Source: Asterella californica
Lineage: Eukaryota; Streptophyta; Marchantiopsida; Marchantiales; Aytoniaceae
Length of the DNA stretch: 64,000 nucleotides
Reading direction: 5' to 3'
Assembly (NCBI GenBank): GCA_036924285.1
Contig: JAYKYS010000004.1
Span: forward strand, 15,718,001 to 15,782,000
How positions within the stretch are numbered: the first letter of the stretch is position 1; the number at the start of each line of letters is the position of its first letter. Positions 24,360-36,229 of this stretch are shown here, in pieces. The translations under genes and the position numbers were made by a program. The notes beneath the pieces were generated by a model, which was not told the origin of the DNA, ran no database searches, and saw only the letters and a program-made list of their open reading frames with translations.

Positions 24360-25859
24360 CACATAGACTATACTCTTACTAAAGGTTGCTTACTGCTCAA
24401 CAAGATCAGTTCTCACTCGTCAGATCTCTAGACACAATAAATAGAAGAAATCCGAACTCCAAATGCTTTATTTCTCTTCCGAAGACACTTAATAGTCCTC
24501 CACAGACATGAATTTGACAACTGATCTCTACTCAATAGGACCTTCTTACGTTGATAAAAAACAGATCACTCCCAAGCAGTCAATCCTCACTCAATAGATC
24601 TTCTCTCGTTCTCCAGAAAGCAGATTGCTCCTCAAAAATCTACAATTCATGAAAATCTAAACCCCCAACGCATTGTATCCCTTCTTGCAACAGCTTCAAC
24701 ACCGAAATCTCTCAAAAATCTGGCTTTATTAGTCCCTGTCTTCCTTCTCCATTCAATAGGTGATCGCTCCCACCAGATTCACCTCCAAAACAGTCTTAGT
24801 AGATGAAATTCAAGCTCTTAACTCTTATACCTCTCCGCGACAGCTTCCCAACTAAAAATCCTTCAGAAAATTGATCCTCTCAGCCCTTGGCTTCTCTTGA
24901 GCGTCTCAAAGGCTTCTTCTTGAAAAAAAGTAGAATACCCTCTTTCACACGACGTCTGCTGTTTTCTCCAAATCCTAACACCCTTGCTAAGCTAGGGTCT
25001 TTATAAGCAGACTTATCAAGTAATCAACCCCCTGCTAAACTAAGCCCTTCTTATTATTTGCGTAACAATCAAGCTGACCTCCTGCCAAGCTGACCCTTGC
25101 TTATTAAAAATTCCCATCTCTTGATGTCATCTTAATGTCACCTTGGTTATAGTCACATGTCATCCAATGTATGAAGCCACCCCACATGACTTACAACCTC
25201 CTCATATGCGCACCAAGTATCTGTCATACTATAATCAAGGTGGCATGTGGTGACTTAGACCAAGAAGTCCACGATTAAGAGAGATACTGGTCTCCCGTCC
25301 CTAGATATGCAAGACGTGATTGCATATCCAACATAGACTCCCTTCCAAGAGACCAACATGCCAGAATAGGAAACACAAGCCAGGAGGAGTTGATCCGGAG
25401 ACCTCTTTTTCCTAGATGGGAACCCTATCATTGGGATGGCCTCTGTTTCCATCATAAAAGCAAATACAGTTAGTACATATTTCTAAAGGAAGTTATCTCT
25501 CTACTAGCTTTTCCAACACCAACTTCTCTGTACAACTTTGGTTTTAGTGAATGAGGAGTCAAAATTATAGTACTCACTAACACCCACGCACTCATACTAT
25601 AAGATCATGAAATCGAATCACGAGCAAGAATCGACAGATTTTTCTCCTTTTGCACTTTTTCATAACTTAATACTTGTACTAACTATTACTTGGAACATTT
25701 CTTCTACAACCGAAGATATGAAGTCGCTCTTCTCAACGAGCATCACATTCTGGTACCTTTCACTCCCTTCAAGGTGATACTTCAACACAAGCTAAGGGGT
25801 AGCTTGTCAAGCATAGCCCTAGCTTAGCTCTTGTCCAGCTTGATAAGTTGGGACGCAAC
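24360..25859. repeat. Dispersed repeat inserted in the copia relic
   Basis: The stretch 25140-25860 is similar to 35471-35960, sharing blocks such as CATCCAATGTA, CACCCCACATGACTTACA, GGTGGCATG and the AAGCTAAGG...AGCTTAGC segment. The latter also appears reversed near 44030-44150. It separates the gag and zinc-knuckle parts of the copia relic. No coding capacity is recognised. Confidence 0.55.
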
Positions 25860-26117
25860 TTATTGAACAAATGTCAATGAGTGTCTTCTGAAGTTCCATT
25901 TGAAAGAATGCCATGCAATATGACAACGCACCTCCTCTCCTAACATCATAAGAACTAGTTCATCAAACTGCACAAGGGATTCTCTAGTTGAAATTGAAGT
26001 GATGAACTGCTTGTGCTCAACAGACAATCTCTGCAATGTGACCCTGATCAAGACAATGTGATCAATCTCGACTTTGATAAAAGATAATTGATATGCGAGT
26101 TGTTTGACGTGGTTCAC
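25860..26117 (-). pseudogene. Ty1/copia gag (UBN2-type) fragment
   Basis: The 85-codon frame resembles copia gag: a RVTLQRLSVEHKQFITSIS block (cf. L-x-x-L-P-x-x-Y-x-x-F-V/I-x-x-I), then FDELVLMMLGEEVR (cf. the F-x-E-L-x-x-x-L-x-x-E-E-x-R signature). It lies on the same strand as the rest of the relic and upstream of the zinc knuckle. Truncated on both sides. Confidence 0.6.
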
Positions 26118-27300
26118 ATAGTCATATGCACGTCGACCTCTCTTCAGAGTGTTGAACAGCTACAACAATTGCAACTTCCGCTCCTCTATTCTTCACTAAA
26201 ATAGAACGTGCGAGTGCATCCCACACTTTCTTGAGATATCACAGTCTTGGATGAGACCAATCATCGATGTTGAAACTGTCAACGTGGTATAGTAAATTGC
26301 TTGATAAGATCGGTGATCGCTTGATACGGTCGCTTCTTCCACTCCTTGAATTTTGCACAAAACCGTGTACATCATGCACTTTCTCCTCCTCAGTGATAAG
26401 ATCTCATAGATCTTGGTCTTATATGAAAGTCATCATCCAAAACTTATACACTTGGAAGTTGTTCTTGTCGAGTTTCTCTCTAGTGATCAAAGACACGAAC
26501 TCCATCATAGTTGCAATGGAGAAATTGTAATGTTTTGTCGCAGAAAATCTCACAAAATCTCCACGAAACTCATCCGTTCACGTCTCACGATCAAGAGTTC
26601 GTTGCAAGTTACAACAAAGATAACCGTGCACTCCTCCTTCAACGAGAGTGAAGAAATAACCTACACGTGAATAGTAGGTGTACAAAAAACGATAAAAGCA
26701 GTGAAAGAACAAACCAAGAAAGGTCGAAACTAGACCAAATGAGATCAGAAATGGACACATAATACTTTATCTTAATCTGACCAATATTTATTTTGAACTC
26801 AATTCCTACAACTTTCGTTTTGGTTGAAAATTTGAAAATTTGAAAATTTGTCGCTAGAAAGCTCCAAATCGATTGGAACTTGATCGTATACACAATTCGC
26901 ATCTTTTGAACAAGACGGTCTTTAAGAGCATGGTCGACATATTTCAGTGAGAAAACATTATCTAGTCCTCCGAAATTACGTTCAAAGTTTATGGTGGTAA
27001 AAGAAATGATTTCGTCTCACTTGAACGCATCAGCAGGATCGTGCTCAACATCAAGCACAACTCTAGCTGCTCTCTTCTGTACTTCTCCATGCACAAACTC
27101 CATCTTGCTCATCATTAAAGAACACACGCTCTCTGTTGCTCTAATATCATGTAGAAAGATTGATATTTTCAAGAAGACACTCCAAGAAGAGAGAGTGAGT
27201 AGACAAGAAAGTAAAAAGAAATGAGATGTATATATAGTGAGGTTGAGTACAAGAGAAACCCTAATGATGTGTTAGTCCTCTAACTAACTCTACGTAACAA

Positions 27301-28285
27301 CCCTTACTACTCCAGCTTGTATAGCAATCAACATCAACAAACTAAGACTTAGTTTGATTTTTTCATCTTTTGAACCTCATAGCTTTGTCATTAAGTGTCA
27401 AAATGAGATAAAAGAAGTGCTCATGGGAAGCTAACAACGAGTTCTACCACTTGGTGCAAAGAAAATGAAGATTCGAAAGTTGTGTAAAAAGTTCATTTTT
27501 AATCTTATGAACGTCTTTGGAGCGATAATGCATAGCATCAAATTTATATTTTCAGATAGGAGTCGATCCACGACACGATAACGTGTCAAAGCTGAAATCT
27601 TTATGAATATATGTCATTCGCAGACGAGTGTTACGACTACAACCAAGAGGTTGTGGATGTTTCATGCGCTCATCTCAGGAGGTGCTTGTAAGACGTCTCT
27701 AACTTATGTTTTGTTCAAAGCGGATGTGAGGTTCAACTGTAAGCAAGTTCATGACTTAGAGAATTTACTAGAATTATCAAAAATCAAAAATCAAAAATCA
27801 AAAAGTCAAAAATTTATAATCATTTAAAAATACCACACTAAGTGATACACGGCTCTAGACAAAGCTTCCGTTGGAAAAACTTCCTTCTGCACGTTAGAGA
27901 ATCTTTCGTTTTAGCTTTACTCCTTAATCATAACGAAATTTAAAAAAAAAATTAATCCATCCAAATGGAAAATGTTACTTTAACGTAATTGTGATTATAT
28001 CGAATGTGACTGGAACGAGGTTTTACAGCAGTACATTACTTCTTTCCAATTGCCGCTTCTCCACCAAATGCACAATACGTATGTGCATTCCATGCAAATG
28101 CAAGATCCCTGCATTGCATGCGGAACATCTCGCGGTTCACGGGGAAATATGGCGGCTAGAGGAAAGGCTCGCATAATCACCTGTTGTCGGTTGGTTCTGT
28201 GTATTAGACTGTACATCACTTTTCCAGATGAAATATTTTGATTTCAGAACCAATCTGGTCACCTCGTGGAGCGATATAGTGATCA
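27301..28285. other. No recognised features
   Basis: AT-rich sequence with short open frames (for example 27603-27827) that contain no known motif. A small ATCAAAA tandem tract lies at about 27777-27805. Confidence 0.3.
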
Positions 28286-28289
28286 TTAA

Positions 28290-28480
28290 TTTTCAAAGAG
28301 ACCCCTTTAATTTGTCTGAGAATCAGTCACGTTATTTTTTATTTCAGACTGATAGTTTTAAGGATTAATTATTTTTTATGTAAGGGTCTACTCTCCTCTA
28401 TCTGATCCCGGCTTCGAACTAACGACGTCCGATTTCCAAACGAGGCACACAACCAGTACAGTAACTTCAGTTTGTTGATA
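28290..28480 (-). mobile_element. Possible tRNA-derived SINE
   Basis: Read on the minus strand, a stretch near 28470-28400 has a tRNA-like order: TACTGGTTGTG (weak A-box-like), then AGTTCGAAGCC about 40 bases later (B box consensus GGTTCGANTCC). A non-tRNA tail with A/T-rich runs follows. No flanking target duplication was established and the A box is poor. Confidence 0.3.
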
Positions 28481-29610
28481 AAGTAAGTACAGTGACCATC
28501 TATATAAACGGACACGCTATCGACTGCACGGCATCCCGCCGAAGGTCACGCCTTAACGTCATCGGCACCCCGTATAATATGCCTTAATAAGTCTTGATTT
28601 CATCGGTCACTCTTTTTAAAAAGCGATCTAATCTCTCTCTACGCGCTCCCCACCAACCGAAAACCAACCGGACTCGCCGCTTGGCGTTATCCGGCCCCCG
28701 GGCGAAAGTGCACTTTGGCCGCATAATAGCTTGAAAAGACACATCGAAGGCCGTATGTTGTTACCGCGGTAGTGTTTCACCGTAAAATACGTATTCTCCG
28801 GTGAAAATATTTGTATGGAAACATAAACCCAAGAACAACCCTAATTTGGATGCGATCGAGACAGTGGAAAAGATATTTAGCTCGACAGTGAAACTGTGAT
28901 CTCCGCCACTTTTAATTCGTTAAATCCATTGGATATCTGTGGGTCCGTCTGGATTCGCGCACGTGGGCGCTGCGACGCTTGTGCGTTGAGTTTGCAGTCT
29001 TGGACACAGTTTGCCGCCGCGTACGATTACCGTGTTGCCAAGTCGACCGGATGGATACTACTCACAAGAAGAGGTTACAACCGGGTACAGTGGGTAGACA
29101 AAGTGTTTCTGAATCTCCGAACACTAGGGTACCTGCGATGAAAACCGTCGTTTAGTGCTTGAGATTCCACGCGGGACTGGATTGGGTTAGTGAGCTGACT
29201 GGACGTCAAAGGCTGAGTAGCTCTAAACGGATGAGGACGGACAGCAGGTACACCTCCCGCGCCTTTCGGATCTGATATCCAACGGTTTAACTGGCTCTCG
29301 GGAGAGAATGATGTACGCTTAGGTTCCTGTAGTCCGTCCTCTATTTCTCCGGCGAAGGACAAACCACGGAACTGTAAAGCGAACTTCCAGAGTGTCGACC
29401 GCACTAATGACGTCTATTGACTAACTACGCCTAACTACACTACGTTCCGGTGAAGGGGTAATCACTTCATGTCCCCACACCTAACACCAGGAATTCCCTT
29501 TAGTTTGGGAAAACTCTGTTCTTTTGGATATTGGATAAACTTGATTTGTCCAATGGTACAGTACTCAAATGATCTCCCGTCAGGAGTTTAATGTGTAGTG
29601 GGCGCTAACC
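28481..29610. other. Upstream intergenic region of the CBS gene
   Basis: The GC content is higher than in the surrounding AT-rich DNA. Open frames on both strands (28896-29141, 29075-29404) show no known domain and are probably fortuitous. Confidence 0.3.
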
Positions 29611-29615
29611 GCGAA

Positions 29616-29625
29616 CTATATTTAA
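29616..29625 (+). promoter_or_regulatory. TATA-box-like element of the CBS-domain gene
   Basis: CTATATTTAA lies about 290 bases before the start codon. That fits a core promoter followed by a leader of roughly 260 bases. Inference from position and sequence only. Confidence 0.4.
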
Positions 29626-29908
29626 CGGTAAGAGGGGGTTTAGATTAGGCTGAGCAGGGAAAGGACTGCGTGGTAAGTGGGTGTGTCAAGGTCGAGTGGG
29701 TCGAGTTGGGGGGAGTAGACAGGAGTACAAAGATAGAGGAGACGTGACCGTGGGAACGACGAGAGGAGTCTTGAGAAAGATCGAAGCAGCGCATCGAGTT
29801 TCGAGTGTGCGTGGGGTTTCGAGAGACAAGGCGAGAGTGGACGGGACGACAGAGCGAGGAACGTAGTATTTTGCCCAGCACACACACAGGAGTTGAACGA
29901 TACTTGAA

Positions 29909-31599
29909 ATGGCAGTGACATTGGGAGCAAGTGCGGGCATCGCGGCCTTGGCTGCTGCTTCCAGCGATCGCGATGTGTCGGTAGGTGGGAGCTCTAAGCG
30001 TTGGATTAGCGTGAGATCGCTTTCTCCCTGCACTGTCAGTGTCAACGGGATCGTAGGGGCACAAAGAAGCGCATTTCGAGCGAGAGCTGCTGGAGATGGA
30101 GCGGAAGTTGAGGTTGAGGTCAAGAGTGACGCCGGTGTGCTCCCCTCCGGCGAGTGGCCCGAGAACTTTTCGTTGCTCAATTTCCAGGATCTGCTGGAGC
30201 ACTACAAGCCTGTTCTCTTCAAGGAAGAGGTAGTTTGCTCGTGATCAATGTCCTCTGCTTTTGTTACTGACTTTCTTTCTTGTCTTTTCTCTCTGTCTTT
30301 ATGCAAGTGGCGCGGTTACCTTCGTCGATGCCTGGTCTTTAGCCGGCCCCTTTTTCTTCAGGAGGCTGTAGAAGTATCTCTTGGAACATATTGTATTCGC
30401 AGTCTTGCCATCGAACGTTTTTCATCGGTAGTTCTACTGGATAGTACAAGCAGGGGATGTAGTTACTTGTCTGATCGCTCTTGCAAACCGATTGCAAATA
30501 CCTGACGTGCCGATTCTCGCCTCGTACCTTATTTCCAAATTAATGCATGTCGAGTTTCTTTTATCGCACTCCGTTCAAAACGTGTCTTTCTCAGAAACTG
30601 CTACAGAACGCCGTTCAGATGGCAGTAGTGAGGAGTAGCTAGTAAACTGCATGGTTTTAGTGCAGTTGCCCTGATACTCCTCGTAATATGGAAGTCGTCA
30701 GTGAGGTTTAGGCTTTTTCTTGCATTTGTTTACAGCTGAGTTTTTAAGGGTCGATCTAGTCACTCACTTTTACTTGGTGTGCAGGCCCAGCCAGGATCAT
30801 TCTTGTGCGATGTGATGTCGACGAAGATATATACCGCCGCCCCGGAGCAGAAACTGTCAGAAGTGGATCACTTTTTTGTTGAGATTTCGGGCCTTCCCGT
30901 TATTAACCAAAATTTGGAATGTGTTGGGGTTCTTTCGAAGAAGGACAGGAACAAAGCCACCAAGGGGGTACGCACGAAGTCATTGGCATATTGATATTCC
31001 TTGTCTGAGGCATCCTCCACCTGTTTATATTGTGGGTATGTATGATGTGGTCGAAGGGAAGTTAAGACAAGTGGCCACTGTTGAGTAGGAGTTAAGATTC
31101 TAACGGCTCACATGAATCTGTGCAGGAGTTTACTACCGTGAATGATGTCATGTCTTCACCCGCAATCACCTTATCTGCTGAAAAGACCGTCTCCGGTACT
31201 GAATTAGACCAAACCCGTACACCATTTTTCTCGACTTTGAACATCATGAATTCAATCAACACCGTGGCTTCGAAATTTACTTAAGTATCCTGTTCCTTTG
31301 TGTGTACAGATGCCGCGGTTTTGATGTTGAAGAACAAAATCCACCGCATACCGATAGTGAACGCCAGCAATCAAGTTGTTGGTAAGCTTTGGCGCGATTT
31401 TTTGATATCCCAGTTTACTCGGGTAGAGTCAGGGCTGTCTGGATGTGAATCCTTAATTAAGAAGAATATGTGCAAAATAGGTGATAATAGAAGTTCTCTC
31501 TGTGAAGTTTGACATGCTTCTGATGTTTCTTAATCAGGGATTGTGACGAGAACCGACATTTTCAGTGCCTTAGAAGGTGGACCCGTGAGCGGCAAGTAA
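29909..31599 (+). CDS. Chloroplast-type CBS-pair domain protein (5 exons, 235 aa)
   Basis: Exons 29909-30229, 30785-30967, 31126-31195, 31310-31381 and 31538-31599 join in phases 0,0,1,1 with GT..AG introns. The N-terminal 75 or so residues are rich in Ala, Ser, Arg and Val with few acidic residues, consistent with a plastid transit peptide. Two CBS motifs follow. The first (about 108-168) contains FLCDVMSTKIYTAAPEQ and a GLPVINQNLECVGVLSKKD strand-loop-helix. The second (about 169-235) contains VNDVMSSPAITLSAEKTVSD, HRIPIVN and GIVTRTDIF, with the Thr/Ser-x-x-Asp ending typical of nucleotide-binding CBS domains. A CBS pair usually binds adenine nucleotides and regulates partner enzymes; plastid CBSX proteins act on thioredoxins, but whether this one does is unknown. 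The protein ends at residue 235 straight after the second domain. Confidence 0.85.
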
Positions 31600-34191
31600 A
31601 GCCTATTTCAGCTCGGTGAAGAGAGCAACTTCACCGGGTGGCCCGTCCTTGTAAAGGAAGCAACTTGAAGTCTGGACCGCTTTGGATCTTACTATGGGTG
31701 TGTAGATATCTTTTGGAGTTTGTTTTGATACAGGTTCTGGAGTAATATATCTCTTGGCAACGCAAATACTGCAGTGCTTTGAGAGCAGATGGGAGCTGAA
31801 TCTGTTCAAACAGTGTGAGTCCTGCGGACTTTGTACATTTAAGACTTGTAAAATGATTCGGGAAGTAGCGATCGTGCTTTGAGGTGAGCTTCGAGTTTCT
31901 GAAAGATCGTAGGCGCGGTTGCCCAATCTTTCGTGTACGTAAAAGTTCTGTAGAAGCGGCATGTTATGCACCATTGTCTCCAGCTTTGGAGAACCGTGAT
32001 ACAGCGGGATGTATGTCAAACTTTTGAACTATGTCTTTCAGCATCACTTATTGTAATGCAAGCATTTGTTCCGTGTTCTCTGATTGTCGTGGTACACTGA
32101 ATGTAAGTAGTGAATCAGAGAACATTTTGAATTGTGAACACACTTACGGTGCCTTTCTTCCTTGCAACTAGCATGACTCGTGACTAATTTCGATTGGAAG
32201 TAGTGGAGCTCGTGATAAGCTGAGGGATTCTCTTAAGAACCAGTCCGTGTAGAGCCAACAGAGATGTCAAACGTCGTCGTAGCGCTGGAGAAGTATATGC
32301 GCCATCAGAGTGTTGGGAACAGAAGTAAATCCATCTTTTGAGTACTGTAGCAGAATGACAGGTATCATAAGAGTTTTGCCACTTCTAGTACTGTAATCGA
32401 TACTCTTAACTTTGCCACTGACTAGTACCAGGTTCTGTTTGTGCGGCGAACCTCTGCCATTCAGTAATCGCTTTACGCAGGCTCCCAGCAGGGAGTAAGA
32501 AACTGTTAGAAATTCTCTAACCGTGAAAAGGGATAATACATGAATTTTTGATTGACTTGTTGCGCGGTTGTGAGGAAGTACTTGATAGCGGATGTGGACA
32601 GGAGAGGGGAAGATGTATACTACAGTACGAGTCAGTCACCATTTTCGACATGGGAGTTTGGGGAAGTCCGCGTTTCGGATCTGGCAGTTTAGAACTGTGT
32701 CTACAGAAGAGTAGCTTGGCCTTCTATTGTTCCGCTCCTTGAGTTCATAATGGCCTAACGTGAGCTGGAAGAATCGAGAAGCCTGAACAACCATTTCGGC
32801 CTTTTCCCTTCGTTGGGCTCGGTTTAGGTCCGGAAATTAATATGCCACTGTTTAGTCTCGAGAAGACATGAACCTGCAATGTGGGTAAAAGGGGATGTCA
32901 ATGTTGGACATGCGGGAAGGAGTTAGGATTGCTGCAGGACCTTGGTGGGTGTTTCTTGGGTCAGAGAAACGTCGCGGGTTTTTCTTATTGAGTTTTCAGT
33001 AATTTCGCCCGTTTGTTTTTGCTTAGTAATCTATTCTGTCAGAGTAATGAATTCAGGTTCAAGCTTAGAAATCTCTTCTGTCTAGCGTAATGAATTCAGG
33101 TTCAGGCGAGGAGGTGAAAAATAAAATAATCAATAGGGGTGTTAAAGTTCGAAAGAATTATTCTCTAACGGATGGTATCTTTTTCTTAAAGTTGATGACG
33201 GCACTTAAAGCCATAGTCTTAGGTTTTTTATCTGGTCTAACTTTGTCTCAGGTTGCACTCACATCGCGAAATTATGCCGATGTTTTACGTTTTACGGAGA
33301 TGTACGGAGGGTTTTGTAACCGAAAATGTCCGGAGAAAGGCTCTCCGTTCTCGGAGAAGTCATATTCTTTTCGCATAGAATACCGGGAAATTTTTACAGA
33401 CTCTATAGTAGAGTTATGAACCGGTGTCTAGATAATGTATTTTTTAATTATTCGGTGATAGTAAATATTAATGATTGAAAATAATCTCATCGTAAGATTA
33501 TAATTAGAAAACGATTTAAATGTACATGAAATCATTGTGTCCAAATTTCACACGACAGTACAACACGCGTACCTTGTGCGCGCATCGATTTATCAGGTAT
33601 TATTTTATAGAGGATTAGAAAAACAGTTGTCATGCGGTTCGACCATACGTAGAGACAAAATTGACTGGTTCGAGGATTTTACAGTGGAGTGAAAAACGAA
33701 AGGACAACATGCGTCGATGCGATAGGATGAGGTCGGTCCGCGCTTCTAAGTCGTAATTGTTGTCCTCTATAGTTATCAATGCACTTCCGGTCTTCACGGA
33801 TTGAAAGATACAACTTTCAGTTCAGTTTGCTTTATTCGATATTCCAATGATGCGCTTGTTGTTGACCAGAGATAAAAGTTCACTCATCTTTCCCGTCTCA
33901 CATCGTAAGATTACTACCACGAAATATCAATAACTTCCTCCGTGAGCAACGAAAACAAAAGCGTTCTTCTTCATGCTAGTATCCTTGGTAGTACTGTTGG
34001 ACATCACAGGAACGTGAGTAAACAACCTGCTGCTGAGCAACCAGGTCGATTGTACTAATCTTTTGGTGTTCGATAGAATAAAAGATTTGCACATCCCCAG
34101 AGCACTGTTAAGTCACAATTTTACTCACTGTATCCAGCTGACAAAAGGAATAGCAGTGTTTCGTGACGTATGTACCGCTTTCTTAATCCAG
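31600..34191. other. 3' flank of the CBS gene and intergenic DNA
   Basis: The first part is presumably 3' untranslated sequence. A 109-codon frame at 33090-33419 (segments such as SGLTLSQVALTSRNYADV) and others have no recognised domain. The DNA motif GCACTCACATCG within it recurs near 38920. Confidence 0.3.
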
Positions 34192-34364
34192 AACGTTTCA
34201 TCACTTTCGTCCGGTGCATGCATCCTCGGGGAGAAGTTGCGAGAGGGGGCAAAAATAGTGATAAATCCCATCGTCTTATCTGCTTGGGCTGGCCTGCTGA
34301 TCAATGCCATTAACTCGATTCTCGTGGGTGAGCTTGATGGTGGTCGAGTTGTACAGGCCCTTTG
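34192..34364 (+). pseudogene. EGY2-like site-2 protease C-terminal exon (fragment)
   Basis: An exon-like stretch, preceded by an AG acceptor (34190-34191) and followed by a possible GT donor (34365), encodes LREGAKIVINPIVLSAWAGL, then INAINSILVGELDGGR and VVQALW. This closely resembles the conserved segment of EGY2-type plastid intramembrane metalloproteases (family M50/site-2 protease), where the Asp of the L-D-G-G-R motif is the third zinc ligand. The HExxH half and the C-terminal membrane helices were not found nearby, so it is a lone exon or gene relic. Pro of the usual N-S-I-P-x-G is Leu here. Confidence 0.55.
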
Positions 34365-34446
34365 GTCCTCTGTTCACTCACGGCATCCGTTATCGATATC
34401 TTCGTTCTACTTGGACAGTGATCACAAACACTTGCTCACTGAATGA

Positions 34447-35470
34447 AGCACGAATGAACTGAAGCAAACTGAACTGAGAGCAAAAACTCTCGACAGAAGC
34501 TCCTCCCGTTCTAAAGCTTTTCACTCCTTCAGCTCTATGGGGCCATACTTACGTATAATGGATAGGCACCTTGTGATGAGCTATGACACGTAAATAGTTG
34601 AGAGATGAGTGTACATTCTGTCTTTGGCTTCGATGCTTGATCAGTTTTTCATATTTTTGTCATAAAAAGCACGTTCAAAACTGAAAACTCTCAGATCTTG
34701 ATCCAAGTCACTGATCTGGGAATTCCTTTCTCCTTTTCTCTTCCTCATCGACTGACAAATACTTAATCATACACTTAATCATAAGAGTGACTTAACTGTA
34801 TCAGGAGACCAAACTCAGATTTCCCACCAAACAACGTTTCTTAAACCCTGCCTACAATCGGCAGTTTATGACTCCAGATATGTAGATGGCTTAAGCAAGG
34901 AAACCTGATACATAGACGAACAATTGTATAGCAAACTTGGGACCTTGTCGGCTTGGAATCCTCCAGACATGCTGTACGCAGCCAAGAAGCTTATGATAGT
35001 ATTGTCAACAGTCAATTTTATAAAAACACTTCAAAGCATAAAACTACATTGCATTCTTTACCATGCGACCTCATGTCACTGAAACAAAAATGGGTATTGA
35101 AATGATGAAAGTGAAAGAACTGAGTTGGTAAACAGTTTTCAGAAAAGAAGAATCTGTTCATGGCTTTATATGAATTAGCTGTTTTTGATCCTCCTGATAC
35201 TTCTGATCCCGAAGCTGTAAAACAAAACCCTGTAAATTGTTTCTAAAAGACTCCTGCTTTTGTTGCAATAACGAGCAGATGACTCCGAACTGGAGCAGAT
35301 GACTCCGAACTGGAGCAGATGACTTCGAACTAGATGCTGCCTAACTCTGTGTCCGTTTCTTTCCAGTATCCTCAGAGGTTGAAACTTATAGCGGGAAAGG
35401 AGATTTTGATATTTACAAGAATGGAACATGTACCAGATCAATTCCCGGGCTCTTGATGCTATTTTTGTTA
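34447..35470. other. No recognised features
   Basis: AT-rich intergenic sequence. A short local tandem (GGAGCAGATGACTCCGAACT-type, about 35273-35330, three imperfect copies) is present. Confidence 0.4.
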
Positions 35471-35960
35471 TAGCACAAGCCATCCAATGTAGACCGAAGT
35501 TATAGCTATGAAGCCACCCTACATGACGTACAGTCTCTCCATAGTCGCACCAGGTAACTCTTGACTTATAACTGAAGTGGCATGCGAAGGCTTAGGCTAC
35601 GAAGCTCATGATTAAGAGGGATACCGATTGTCACTTTTCTTATAGTACAAGATATCCAGTGTAGACTGAAGTTACAGCTATGAAGTCACCCCACATGACT
35701 TACAAGTCCATGGATCCAAGTCACGAGCCAAAATCGACAAATTTCTCTCTTTCACATTTTACATAACTTAAAAATTGCACTAACAATTGCATAGAATACT
35801 ACTTCTGATAATTGAAGACACGAGGTCACTCTCCTCAACGAGCTCCGTATTCTGGTACTTTCACTTTTCTTCAAGGTGATAATTTAACTCAAGCTAAGGA
35901 GCAGCTTATCTAGCTTAGCCCTAGCTTAACTTCTGCCAGCTTGGTAACCTCAGGTGCAGC
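35471..35960. repeat. Dispersed repeat related to 25140-25860
   Basis: Contains two copies, about 170 bases apart (about 35471-35533 and 35642-35704), of a unit with ATCCA(A/G)TGTAGAC and TATGAAG(C/T)CACCC. The AGCTTAGCCCTAGCTTAAC segment, shared with 25.8 kb and reversed at 44.1 kb, follows. Noncoding; probably LTR or MITE-like sequence. Confidence 0.55.
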
Positions 35961-36189
35961 TTCTTGTGAAAATATCACTCGAGTGTCTTTTGGAGATCTG
36001 TATCACCATATGAGTCGTCATGTAGCATGACAACAGACACATCAAACTCAACATTCTCTTCTTATCTCGTAACTTCTCTGTGACACAATACATCATACCA
36101 GAGTTTCATGTTGTAAAATCAGCTAGACCCAACCATACACGTAACTAATCTTGAAGATCTCATTCAACACCTAAGCCTAACTTGACATA

Positions 36190-36227
36190 TTGTTTTGTCC
36201 ATCCTCGTAGCTGGATGGACAAAACAA
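36190..36227. repeat. Perfect 15-bp inverted repeat with 8-nt loop
   Basis: TTGTTTTGTCCATCC (36190-36204) is exactly complementary to 36213-36227 around TCGTAGCT. Similar geometry to the hairpins near 18.9, 19.5 and 41.9 kb, with unrelated arms. Confidence 0.9.
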
Positions 36228-36229
36228 AG

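Larger units (their letters stand above)
22560..27300 (-). mobile_element. Decayed Ty1/copia retrotransposon, interrupted
   Basis: On the minus strand, domains appear in copia order from high to low coordinates. There is an initiator-Met primer-site-like sequence near 27155 (TGATATTAGAGC, cf. TGGTATCAGAGC), a gag block at 25860-26117, a zinc knuckle plus protease block at 23760-24026, a GAG-pre-integrase block near 23235-23330, and integrase down to about 22583. All frames are broken. The part between gag and the zinc knuckle is interrupted by unrelated repeats (about 24360-25860). Reverse transcriptase is not seen. Confidence 0.7.

Noticed and set aside
29640..30202. Long minus-strand open frames opposite the CBS gene
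   Set aside because: They are antisense shadows of the first exon and leader of a well-supported plus-strand gene, with low-complexity Ser/Leu-rich translations.
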